From the NCBI RefSeq assembly GCF_014529935.1, contig NZ_JACVFC010000001.1:2852001-2916000 (forward strand): 64,000 nucleotides of DNA. The letters are read 5' to 3'. The translations under genes were made by a program, and so were the position numbers. This DNA is from Chitinophaga qingshengii (GTDB taxonomy: Bacteria; Bacteroidota; Bacteroidia; Chitinophagales; Chitinophagaceae). Positions 1-7,094 of this stretch are shown here, in pieces. Position 1 is the first letter of the stretch. The number at the start of each line of letters is the position of its first letter. The notes below the pieces were generated by a model, which had not been told where the DNA came from, made no database searches, and worked only from the letters and a program-made list of their open reading frames with translations.

Positions 1-263
1 TCCGCTCCGTAGTTATTGACCGGTGGTGTTGGATCTGCCTGTGCTGTCAGCAATACATCCACTACCTGTTGCATGCTCAGGCCTTTCAGCGCTTTGATAT
101 TATCCGGAGAAGCCCCGAAGGTAGTCCGTTTGAGCAGGTGAATAAGTTGTTGCGTGCCCCAGGCGCCGGTATAAGGGGTAAGCCCCGTGGCAGTACGGGC
201 AACAGCAGTGCTGTTCCGCGTATTGCGGGCAGGAGATAAGGTTAGGAATTGTCTGCGATCCAT
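1..263 (-). CDS. DUF1800 family protein, 3' part outside window
   Basis: The first 87 codons of a minus-strand gene run off the left edge. The start ATG is the complement of 261-263. The N-terminus reads MDRRQFLTLSPAR, and residues about 45-75 (HLLKRTTFGASP, then a short helix ending MQQVVDVLL) match the opening of DUF1800 proteins, which begin with an L-R-R-T-x-F-G segment. These large Bacteroidota proteins usually sit beside a DUF1501 partner; that partner would lie outside this window. The function is not established. No clear TAnnTTTG element is visible in the 98 bases upstream. The family call is fairly secure despite the truncation. Confidence 0.75.
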   Translation of the reverse strand, partial: MDRRQFLTLSPARNTRNSTAVARTATGLTPYTGAWGTQQLIHLLKRTTFGASPDNIKALKGLSMQQVVDVLLTAQADPTPPVNNYGA

Positions 264-361
264 AAAACGATATGGTTGAGGTGGCGGGATGGCCTTTAAT
301 GCGGCCAAATTAGCAAAAAATTTAATTCAACAGGATTAAATTTATCGGGTATATGCAAACA

Positions 362-389
362 AAGGCCGCAGGAAAATTCCTGCGGCCTT
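362..389 (-). terminator. Intrinsic terminator of the thiolase gene
   Basis: A 13-bp perfect inverted repeat (AAGGCCGCAGGAA paired with TTCCTGCGGCCTT) has a two-base centre. On the minus strand it lies 25 bases after the thiolase stop and runs into a T-rich tail (CCTTTGTTTG). Confidence 0.8.
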
Positions 390-414
390 GAGCTATAATG
401 TATTACGAAAAAAA

Positions 415-1593
415 TCAGGTGATATTTTCAATGATGCCGGCGATACCCTGCCCCCCACCTACGCAGGCAGTCACGATGCCGTATTTCTTATTCAGCCTTT
501 TCATGTCGTTGAGGATTTGTACCGTGAGTTTAGCGCCGGTACAGCCCAGTGGGTGCCCGAGGGCAATAGCGCCACCGTTGATATTAACGATATCCGGATT
601 GATGCCCAGTTCGCGGATCACGGCAATAGACTGGGAAGCGAAGGCTTCATTCAGTTCTACCAGATCGATATCCTGGAGCGTTTTACCGGCACGTTGCAGG
701 ACTTTAGGCACCGCCGCTACCGGGCCAATGCCCATGATGCGGGGATGTACACCGGCAGAAACACAGGCCACCAACCGACCGATAGGTTTCAGTCCCAGTT
801 CATTGACCATCTTTTCACTCATCACAATCACGAAGGCAGCGCCATCGGATGTTTGTGAGGAGTTGCCTGCAGTCACAGATCCGCCGGCAGCAAACACTGG
901 TTTCAGTTTACCCAGTGCTTCGAGGGATGTGTCTCCACGCGGTCCTTCGTCGGTATCTACCGTGAAGCTGCGTTTTTGTTTTTTACCTTTTTCATCTACG
1001 TATACTTCCTCCACATTGACAGGCAGTATACCGGATTTAAAATAACCTTCCTTGATGGCATTCAATGCCTTCTGATGGGATTTAAAAGAGAACTCATCCT
1101 GGTCCTGGCGGCTCACTTTATATTCATTGGCCACTGCTTCAGCGGTGAGTCCCATGCCGATATAGTAGTCAGGGGTGGTGCTGGCCACGGTGTAGTTGGG
1201 TACGGTTTTCCAACCGGCCACCGGCACCAGGCTCATACTTTCTGTACCACCAGCGATGATACAATCAGCCATCCCTGTCTGTATTTTAGCGGTTGCAATA
1301 GCGATTGTTTCCAGTCCGGAAGCGCAGTAGCGGTTCACCGTCATTCCTGGTACATCTATTCCCAATGCTCTAACGGAGATCATGCGGCCAATCTGCAGTC
1401 CCTGTTCCGCTTCGGGAACGGCGTTGCCTACGATCAGGTCATCTACCCGTTTGGGGTCCAGCTGCGGTACGGATTGCAGCAATCCGGTGATGACATCTAC
1501 AGCCAGGTCATCAGGCCTGTAAAAACGAAATCCTCCCCTTTTGGACTTACCTACCGCAGTGCGGTATCCGGCTACTATGTACGCTTCTTGCAT
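415..1593 (-). CDS. Acetyl-CoA C-acyltransferase (thiolase)
   Basis: This 392-residue protein has the usual thiolase length and is complete. The acyl-accepting cysteine is C90 in NRYCASGLE. The catalytic His348 lies in GGAIALGHPLG and the second cysteine, C377, in TACVGGGQG. These residues define the condensing/thiolytic active site that cleaves 3-ketoacyl-CoA or joins two acetyl-CoA. Whether it serves beta-oxidation (FadA-like) or acetoacetyl-CoA formation (AtoB-like) cannot be read from sequence, and no FadB partner is adjacent in the window. The gene stands alone: a strong terminator follows, and a -7 match (1670-1677) plus a palindrome (1615-1625) precede it, so it probably has its own regulated promoter. 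Confidence 0.93.
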   Translation of the reverse strand: MQEAYIVAGYRTAVGKSKRGGFRFYRPDDLAVDVITGLLQSVPQLDPKRVDDLIVGNAVPEAEQGLQIGRMISVRALGIDVPGMTVNRYCASGLETIAIATAKIQTGMADCIIAGGTESMSLVPVAGWKTVPNYTVASTTPDYYIGMGLTAEAVANEYKVSRQDQDEFSFKSHQKALNAIKEGYFKSGILPVNVEEVYVDEKGKKQKRSFTVDTDEGPRGDTSLEALGKLKPVFAAGGSVTAGNSSQTSDGAAFVIVMSEKMVNELGLKPIGRLVACVSAGVHPRIMGIGPVAAVPKVLQRAGKTLQDIDLVELNEAFASQSIAVIRELGINPDIVNINGGAIALGHPLGCTGAKLTVQILNDMKRLNKKYGIVTACVGGGQGIAGIIENIT

Positions 1594-1614
1594 GAAAAAA
1601 AATTTTATAATAAG

Positions 1615-1625
1615 CTAACGGTTAG
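1615..1625 (-). promoter_or_regulatory. Candidate operator upstream of thiolase
   Basis: The 11-base palindrome CTAAC-G-GTTAG lies 22 bases upstream of the thiolase start, between it and the putative -7 element. A further CTAAC half-site lies at 1665-1669. The placement would suit a repressor of the TetR/FadR type, but no such regulator is encoded nearby, so this is inference from symmetry only. Confidence 0.35.
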
Positions 1626-1669
1626 ATTATCAACATGATGGAGATTTATCCACATTTTTATCATCTAAC

Positions 1670-1677
1670 CAAATTTA
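1670..1677 (-). promoter_or_regulatory. Putative -7 element for thiolase
   Basis: On the minus strand this reads TAAATTTG, a full match to the Bacteroidota -7 consensus TAnnTTTG, 77 bases before the thiolase ATG. No convincing -33 TTG was found at the usual distance. Confidence 0.4.
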
Positions 1678-1702
1678 ATTAAATTAAGCACATAAATATG
1701 CG

Positions 1703-1710
1703 AGAGAACC
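1703..1710 (+). promoter_or_regulatory. Putative -7 element for tRNA-Lys
   Basis: TAAATTTG on the plus strand matches TAnnTTTG and lies 37 bases before the mature tRNA 5' end, a reasonable leader length for a tRNA transcript. The -33 element is not clear. Confidence 0.45.
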
Positions 1711-1747
1711 GTTAAATTTGTCGCTACCTGTTTAGGCGGGTATTTTT

Positions 1748-1820
<73 letters not shown>

Positions 1821-1832
1821 CTGAAAATTAAG

Positions 1833-1867
1833 AAGCCTTCAAATTCATTGAGTTTGAAGGCTTTTTT
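1833..1867 (+). terminator. Terminator of the tRNA-Lys transcript
   Basis: An 11-bp stem (AAGCCTTCAAA with TTTGAAGGCTT) is followed by a run of T, 13 bases after the tRNA. Confidence 0.85.
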
Positions 1868-1931
1868 GTGTTCGATCTGCAGATATTAACAACACCCCTA
1901 AATCATAATCAACTAATATAGAACTCGAAAT

Positions 1932-1944
1932 GGGTTCGAGTACC
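1932..1944 (+). repeat. Partial copy of the tRNA-Lys T arm
   Basis: GGGTTCGAGTACC repeats the tRNA T arm (GGGTTCGAGTCCC, 1798-1810) at 12 of 13 positions. It sits in the otherwise featureless AT-rich gap behind the tRNA. It could be a scar of site-specific integration, or chance. Confidence 0.3.
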
Positions 1945-1982
1945 AAAAGCGTGATTGCATAAAAATTAGTCTTTAATAGCTT

Positions 1983-2011
1983 TTTTATCTGACCTGGGAT
2001 TTTATCTGACC
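1983..2011 (+). repeat. 12-bp direct repeat upstream of AraC gene
   Basis: TTTTATCTGACC occurs at 1983-1994 and again at 2000-2011, a 17-base period. It lies about 140 bases before the AraC-type gene. Tandem half-sites are typical of AraC-family binding, so autoregulation is possible but untested. Confidence 0.35.
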
Positions 2012-2122
2012 GCAATCGTTCAAGCTTCAGAAGAAGAAAATGGAGAACGAAAAAAACTTCAAATCAGTAAAATATTTCCTTTTCCCCTTTAAATGTATCA
2101 TGATGTTAGTAAGTAAAGGAGT

Positions 2123-2130
2123 TACTTTTG
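2123..2130 (+). promoter_or_regulatory. Putative -7 element for AraC-type gene
   Basis: TACTTTTG matches TAnnTTTG and ends 21 bases before the ATG at 2152. No clear -33 TTG is visible. Confidence 0.45.
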
Positions 2131-2151
2131 TATATGTACTATTTATGAACC

Positions 2152-3015
2152 ATGGTCAATAAAATATTCAATATAAGAGAGTTCGCAACCTATCTTAATG
2201 TCGCTCAACCTAAGAATGACAACCTGCTCATTGTAAATTATGAAAATGAAAATAACATAAGGCTGCAATCAGATTCCATTACAATAGACTTCTATCTATT
2301 GGCTATAAAACCACCTTTGGAAAAGAACTTTAAGGAAACACAACTTCTGGAAGATCAGGCAAGAACTTTTATGTATGTTGACTGTCCGCAGAACTCGCTG
2401 GATTGGGATATTAATGCCCCTGATGCCGGCTACAATATTCTGGTAAGTGCCAGGTATGTAAACAAACTGGCGAAAGACTATAATTTTGTTCACTATAACA
2501 ATCATGAAGCGCTGTTCCTTACTAAAGATGAAGAGGCGATCCTGTGGGATCTATACAAAAAGGCTTATGATGAGTTTCAGAAAGAACATTATTCCAAAGA
2601 TATTATCATGTCTTACATCGCACTGATACTGTCTTACACGCAAGTGTTTTACGATAGGCAATTTGATTCAAGAAGCAGCATCTATAATTCCGTGATTGAT
2701 AATTTTTATAAAAACCTAAAGCAGTATTTCGGTAAAAACGAAGATGTTTCGGGTCTTCCTTCGGTAGCCTATTTTGCACAGAAAGCCAACTTGTCGCCTA
2801 ATTATTTTGGAGATTTGATTAAGCATTTTACCGGCGAATCGCCCATTGAGCATATCCATAATTTTATTTTAAAACAAGCCAAAGACAAGCTCAAAAATAC
2901 TTCGCTTTCTATCAGCGAAATCTCTTACAGTCTGGGTTTTGATTATCCCAATTATTTTGCAAAGTTCTTCCGCAAGAAAACAGGCGTGTCACCGAAAGTG
3001 TTCAGAGGCATGTAA
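2152..3015 (+). CDS. AraC family transcriptional regulator
   Basis: This is a 287-residue protein. Residues about 200-287 form the double helix-turn-helix AraC domain: SVAYFAQKANLSPNYFGDLI is the first HTH, and ISEISYSLGFDYPNYFAKFF, followed by the family signature FRKKTGVSPKVFR, is the second. The N-terminal 190 residues would be the sensor domain and resemble no ligand-binding fold I can name. It has its own terminator (3045-3068) and lies directly upstream, on the same strand, of two alpha/beta hydrolases and a Rossmann-fold protein, which are its likely targets. Base composition is clearly AT-rich compared with genes further right, as in the neighbouring genes. Confidence 0.92.
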   Translation: MVNKIFNIREFATYLNVAQPKNDNLLIVNYENENNIRLQSDSITIDFYLLAIKPPLEKNFKETQLLEDQARTFMYVDCPQNSLDWDINAPDAGYNILVSARYVNKLAKDYNFVHYNNHEALFLTKDEEAILWDLYKKAYDEFQKEHYSKDIIMSYIALILSYTQVFYDRQFDSRSSIYNSVIDNFYKNLKQYFGKNEDVSGLPSVAYFAQKANLSPNYFGDLIKHFTGESPIEHIHNFILKQAKDKLKNTSLSISEISYSLGFDYPNYFAKFFRKKTGVSPKVFRGM

Positions 3016-3044
3016 TCTAAAGCAACCGAATAATTTAAATACAC

Positions 3045-3068
3045 AGCAACCTATAAGGTTGCTTTTTT
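3045..3068 (+). terminator. Terminator of the AraC-type gene
   Basis: An 8-bp stem AGCAACCT/AGGTTGCT with a 3-nt loop is followed by six T. Confidence 0.8.
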
Positions 3069-3145
3069 GTTTAAAAGAAATTCCAATCAGTAAATAGTCT
3101 CCATTTTTGAGTTATTTGTCTACGTTTCCTGGACGTGGGTGTGTC

Positions 3146-3153
3146 TAATTTTG
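3146..3153 (+). promoter_or_regulatory. Putative -7 element for hydrolase operon
   Basis: TAATTTTG matches TAnnTTTG. A TTTG at 3115-3118 lies upstream but at a long spacing of 27. The element ends 42 bases before the ATG at 3196. Because it lies inside the 5' extension of the longest open frame (from 3139), it rules out that longer start. Confidence 0.45.
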
Positions 3154-3195
3154 TTATATCAAATAAACAAAAAAAATAACTCTAAAAAGTATAAC

Positions 3196-4113
3196 ATGTC
3201 ACAACAAAAAATCAGTATCAAAAACGGAAATGGACAAGGTATTACCTTATCAGCCATTATCAATTTCCCGGAAGGGTTTGATGAAAACAAAAAATATCCG
3301 GTTGTAGTTGTTTCCCATCCAGGTGGTGGTGTTAAAGAACAAGCAGCAGGATTGTATGCGAAAAAATTATCTGAAAACGCGTTGCTTACAATTGCTTACG
3401 ATGCTTCCTATCAGGGGGAAAGTACCGGTGAGCCTCGTCAACTGGAAAACCCTTATATCAGAACAGAGGATGTTAGCGCAGTAATAGATTATCTGACCAC
3501 GCTTTCTTATGTGGATGCAGAAAGAATTGGTGCAATGGGTATCTGTGCTGGCGCAGGCTATACAGCAAATGCAGCCATCAATGACCATCGTATAAAAGCA
3601 GTGGGCATGGTGAGTGCTGTAAACATCGGTTCCATGTTCCGTAACGGATGGGAAAACAATGTACAAGATGCGGACGCTATGCCTTACCTTATAGCTGGCG
3701 CAACAGCAAGAACCAATGACGCAAAAGAAGGATTGCAGACCATGCCTTTGGCTCCGATGAAAGAAGAAGATGCGCCAAATGAGGAGTTAAGGGAAGCCTG
3801 GGAATACTATCATACCAGCCGTTGCCAATATCCTACTGCACCGGGATGGGCAACATTAAGAAGCCTGACACAGATTATTACCTATGATGCGTATAACAAA
3901 GCCGAAGCATTTTTTACGCAGCCTTTGCTGGCAATTGTAGGAAGTGTTGCCGGAAGTGCATGGATGAGCGATGACCTGCTAAAAATCGCTGCTACTACTG
4001 ACAAGAAAAAATATATCATATCGGGAGCAAACCACATGTCTCTTTACGACAGGGAAAATTATGTGAACGAAGCTGTTTCACAATTGGTTCCTTTCTTCTC
4101 CGAAAAATTGTAA
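3196..4113 (+). CDS. Alpha/beta hydrolase, dienelactone hydrolase-like
   Basis: This 305-residue protein is counted from ATG 3196 (MSQQKISIK); the frame is open from 3139, but that start precedes the likely transcription start. The fold is an alpha/beta hydrolase: an oxyanion-region HPGGGVKEQ, a nucleophile elbow GICAGAG with Cys117 where serine hydrolases have Ser, and a C-terminal GANHMSLYD carrying the catalytic His. A Cys nucleophile is typical of dienelactone-hydrolase relatives (YcjY-like). No signal peptide, so cytoplasmic. It is followed after 22 bases by a paralog and then a Rossmann-fold protein, apparently one operon. The substrate is unknown; a small ester, lactone or xenobiotic is plausible. 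Confidence 0.85.
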   Translation: MSQQKISIKNGNGQGITLSAIINFPEGFDENKKYPVVVVSHPGGGVKEQAAGLYAKKLSENALLTIAYDASYQGESTGEPRQLENPYIRTEDVSAVIDYLTTLSYVDAERIGAMGICAGAGYTANAAINDHRIKAVGMVSAVNIGSMFRNGWENNVQDADAMPYLIAGATARTNDAKEGLQTMPLAPMKEEDAPNEELREAWEYYHTSRCQYPTAPGWATLRSLTQIITYDAYNKAEAFFTQPLLAIVGSVAGSAWMSDDLLKIAATTDKKKYIISGANHMSLYDRENYVNEAVSQLVPFFSEKL

Positions 4114-4135
4114 TTCATTAAGAATATTTCATAAA

Positions 4136-5059
4136 ATGAAAAAATCAGTAAAATTTAAAGCCCTTTATTGGGATATAGCGGCGGATTTAATTTTCCCACC
4201 TGATTTTGACGAAGGCAAAAAATATCCGGCCATAATCAGTGCGCACCCCATTGGCAGTTGCAAGGAGCAAACCTCCGGTAATGTTTACGGAAAAGCATTG
4301 GCAGAAGCAGGCTTTATAGTATTGGCATTTGATGCATCTTTTCAAGGGGCAAGCGGAGGTGAACCTCGGTTTATTGAAGACCCTACTATTCGGGTAGAAG
4401 ATTTTCGCTTTGTTTGCGATTACCTGGTTACGCTTCCGTTTGTAGATGAAAACCGTATTGGTGTATTGGGAATTTGCGGAGGTGGTGGCTACTCCATCAG
4501 CGCTGCCAAGTCAGAACGTCGTATTAAGGCGGTGGTAAGCATCACTGGCGTAAACTTTGGTCGCCTTTGTCGTGAGGGCTTTGCAGGATATGATCCAGTT
4601 GCTACCCTTGAAGCAATTGCATTACAACGGACAGCCGAAGCGCGCGGTGCCCAATTACGGGTGGACGGACTGCTGCCACCTTCGGTAGAGGAAGGCAAGA
4701 AAGCAGGGATCACTGATATTGATGTATTAGAAGCCACCGATTACTATAAAACCACTCGTGGCGCACAGACGCATGGTGCTACCAGCGCCCTGTTTTCGCA
4801 CCGCGCAACAGCTGTAGACTGGGATGCGTTTATCAATGCAGAAACGCTACTTACTCAACCCTTGCTGGTTGTAATTGGAGATAAACCTGGCGGTTTTGGT
4901 GCTTATCGCGATGGGCAGGAGATTTATGGTCGTGCGGCTTCCAGGAAAAAAGAAATATTGGTTGTAGAAGGGTACTCTCATTACGATTTGTATGATAAGC
5001 CGGAGCCGGTAAAGGCAGCACTGATCAAAGTAATTCCCTTTTTCAAAGAAAATTTATAA
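4136..5059 (+). CDS. Alpha/beta hydrolase, paralog of previous gene
   Basis: This 307-residue protein shares the same architecture as its upstream neighbour: HPIGSCKEQTSG in the oxyanion region, nucleophile elbow GICGGGGYS with Cys114, and C-terminal GYSHYDLYD with the catalytic His. The pair presumably arose by duplication and has diverged throughout, so two related substrates or successive steps are possible. The start ATG 4136 follows the previous stop by 22 bases and fits the beginning of the fold. It is cytoplasmic and has no signal peptide. It is most likely co-transcribed with the flanking genes and controlled by the AraC-type protein upstream (inference). Confidence 0.85.
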   Translation: MKKSVKFKALYWDIAADLIFPPDFDEGKKYPAIISAHPIGSCKEQTSGNVYGKALAEAGFIVLAFDASFQGASGGEPRFIEDPTIRVEDFRFVCDYLVTLPFVDENRIGVLGICGGGGYSISAAKSERRIKAVVSITGVNFGRLCREGFAGYDPVATLEAIALQRTAEARGAQLRVDGLLPPSVEEGKKAGITDIDVLEATDYYKTTRGAQTHGATSALFSHRATAVDWDAFINAETLLTQPLLVVIGDKPGGFGAYRDGQEIYGRAASRKKEILVVEGYSHYDLYDKPEPVKAALIKVIPFFKENL

Positions 5060-5096
5060 AGGGTGATTTCATGTAACGATAGAATAAAAAAAATAG

Positions 5097-5732
5097 ATGT
5101 TGACAAAAATTTTAGTGTTAGGTGCTGGCGGAGCAATTGCCCAGCATGTAATTGACTATCTTAAAGACAAAAAGAATGTTGAACTAACCCTGTTTGCAAG
5201 AAACACAGGCGGTTTGGCAGAACAAGCTCCCAATGCCAACATCATCAAAGGTGATGTGCTGCGAAAGCCCGATCTGGACAACGCTGTCAAAGGACAGGAG
5301 ATTGTATATGCAAACCTTGCCGGGCAGATTGATAAAATGGCATCGGAAATCGTTAAATCAATGGAAGCCGCCGGAGTAAAACGTTTAATATTCATTACCT
5401 CTTTGGGAATCTATAATGAAATACCAGGCAAATTTGGACAATGGAATGAACGGATGATCGGTTCCGACCTGGTTCGCTATCGTCACGCAGCCGATATTAT
5501 CGAAGCTTCTTCATTAGACTATACGGTTATCCGCCCATCCTGGTTGACCGACAAAAATGAAACCGCTTACGAAACCACACAGAAAGGAGAGCCATTCGTA
5601 GGAACCGAAGTAGCAAGAAAAGCTGTTGCGGCCTACATCGTAAATATTATTGAGCATCCCGGAAAAGATGTAAAAGCGAGTGTAGGTGTAAATAAGCCCG
5701 ACGTATACGGAGATAAGCCAGCTTTCTATTAA
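5097..5732 (+). CDS. NAD(P)-binding Rossmann-fold protein (NmrA/SDR-like)
   Basis: This is a 211-residue protein of the atypical SDR group. The dinucleotide-binding loop is VLGAGGAIAQ at residues 7-16. The middle region contains GVKRLIFITSLGIYNE (strand and substrate loop), and VIRPSWLTD follows, as in NAD(P)H-binding epimerase-like or NmrA-like proteins. No clear Tyr-x-x-x-Lys catalytic pair is visible, so it may be a redox sensor or a reductase of the NmrA/YwnB type. It follows the two hydrolases on the same strand after 37 bases, and the transcript ends at the hairpin 5877-5914. The pathway is unknown. Confidence 0.85.
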   Translation: MLTKILVLGAGGAIAQHVIDYLKDKKNVELTLFARNTGGLAEQAPNANIIKGDVLRKPDLDNAVKGQEIVYANLAGQIDKMASEIVKSMEAAGVKRLIFITSLGIYNEIPGKFGQWNERMIGSDLVRYRHAADIIEASSLDYTVIRPSWLTDKNETAYETTQKGEPFVGTEVARKAVAAYIVNIIEHPGKDVKASVGVNKPDVYGDKPAFY

Positions 5733-5876
5733 AACGAAGAAAAAAGAGGAAAGAAAGGTTTGAAACTATAATGGATGCAAAATTGACGATAATTGCAACA
5801 CTAATGGCATATTTCGGATAATTTACGCAAATCAAGTAGAAAAAGATTCGAGTTTTGTACCATAGGGATCACTTGA

Positions 5877-5914
5877 AGGGGTATTTCAGAATTAATACTG
5901 GAATACCCTTTTTG
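5877..5914 (+). terminator. Terminator of the hydrolase operon
   Basis: A stem of about 13 bp (AGGGGTATTTCAG with CTGGAATACCCT, including wobble pairs) has an 8-nt loop and is followed by TTTTTG. It is the only feature seen in the 302-base gap 5733-6034, which is otherwise AT-rich and without a coding signal. Confidence 0.75.
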
Positions 5915-6034
5915 TTAGCTCAAAAAAAGAAACATTCATTTTAAATACGCTGTAGTCTGCCCCACATGTGAAGAGATTGCATTCAACCAAAACTAACTAT
6001 TTCGTTTATTCTTTAATTTCATAATCCCACCTTT

Positions 6035-6589
6035 ATGTTCAAAGTTTTTCTTGCCTGGACGTTAGCACTTAGCTTTTCTGTTGCTTATTGTCAAGATGTT
6101 AAAAAAGAGGCCAAAACTGCAGAAACAAAAATGGAAGCATTTGTCTCCAAAACAGGAGTAGTAATCAAATTTATAGACTACAATCTCGATAACCTCAGAC
6201 TTTCGTATGGTGATATGGCAGTAACGAGAATAAGGAAATTGAGTAATGGTGCAGATTCCAAATTCTTCTACCAAATTGAAAAATCAGGTCAATACGACAA
6301 TAGTACGGCCTCAATAGAGTATTCAGATCTACTTGAAGTAATTAAAGCAATACAAACTTTAAAATCAGATGTTGATAAGGATATTTCGAGCAACCCAGAT
6401 TACTTAGAGAACAAATTCGTTACCGAAGATGGGTTTCAAATTGGTTATTTTGTTAGTAAAGGAAAAGTCAACTGGTACTTAAAACTTGAAAGATATGGAC
6501 CTAAAAACACAATTTTTCTAAAAGATGGTGACAATATAGATGTAGCATTTAACAACGCCAAATTAAAAATACAAGAGCTAAAGAAATAG
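6035..6589 (+). CDS. Secreted protein of unknown function
   Basis: This 184-residue protein begins MFKVFLAWTLALSFSVAYCQ, a signal peptide that would be cleaved near residue 19. The mature part is charged and lysine-rich with no recognised domain; it contains DGFQIGYFVSKGKVNWYLK and ends LKIQELKK. It stands alone in the AT-rich region, with a terminator upstream (5877-5914) and no obvious operon partner. The signal peptide and the consistent reading frame support a real gene. Function is not recognised. Confidence 0.7.
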   Translation: MFKVFLAWTLALSFSVAYCQDVKKEAKTAETKMEAFVSKTGVVIKFIDYNLDNLRLSYGDMAVTRIRKLSNGADSKFFYQIEKSGQYDNSTASIEYSDLLEVIKAIQTLKSDVDKDISSNPDYLENKFVTEDGFQIGYFVSKGKVNWYLKLERYGPKNTIFLKDGDNIDVAFNNAKLKIQELKK

Positions 6590-6734
6590 GAATTCTTTTG
6601 AACTTCCCCGATATAGCTAGTGGTTGGTTTCCGCTAAACAATGTCTATGGATACCCATGATTGAATCAATCACCAGCTCAGCATAACAACGTTTCCTCAT
6701 ACCCAACTGTTCTCAAAACCAGATCAATTAGCGC

Positions 6735-7094
6735 ATGAACCACTACCACTACATTCACCTCAGTGGATACAGAAAAGATACCTGGCCGTTCATTCCGCTA
6801 CTAAAACTTCTATTGGAGTATAAAAAAATGCCGTTCAGTGAAGCACGTATTATCGTGGATACCATATGGGCTGGAGGAACCGCGGAGGTAGAATTCACCG
6901 ATTTAAACATTGCCTGGGAATTTTTAGAAAAGGCGGATGAAGCAGGTGTAAATTGTAACGTGTCGAATACAACATCAAACAATGCACTTTCGAATCAACA
7001 TAAAAAAGGCTTCAGTTTAAAAGCTGAAGCCTTTTTTATGATACTTGTCAACTTATTTCCGGACAGCATTCAGTGCCTCCACCTGTTTCTTTAA
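6735..7094 (+). CDS. Small protein, possibly ribosomal L7/L12 C-terminal-like
   Basis: This is an open frame of 119 residues. Residues about 19-75 (KLLLEYKKMPFSEARIIVD, then GGTAEVEF, then EFLEKADEAGV) resemble the alpha-beta fold of the ribosomal L7/L12 C-terminal domain, in which 'kea...vd...g' and 'a.e...l..aga' recur. The tail is odd: the frame continues through the hairpin at 7002-7037 and then overlaps the 3' end of the opposite gene by 42 bases. Either the original stop was lost or only the first 80 or so residues matter. The resemblance was judged by eye and the gene is not certain. Confidence 0.45.
   Translation: MNHYHYIHLSGYRKDTWPFIPLLKLLLEYKKMPFSEARIIVDTIWAGGTAEVEFTDLNIAWEFLEKADEAGVNCNVSNTTSNNALSNQHKKGFSLKAEAFFMILVNLFPDSIQCLHLFL
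7002..7037. terminator. Bidirectional intrinsic terminator
   Basis: A 14-bp stem (AAAAAAGGCTTCAG with CTGAAGCCTTTTTT) has an 8-nt loop and U-tracts on both strands. It ends the minus-strand gene whose stop is at 7053, and it lies inside the 3' part of the plus-strand small frame. Confidence 0.85.

Noticed and set aside
3139..3195. Longer start for the first alpha/beta hydrolase
   Set aside because: A TAATTTTG -7 element lies inside it, so the transcript probably begins after that start codon.
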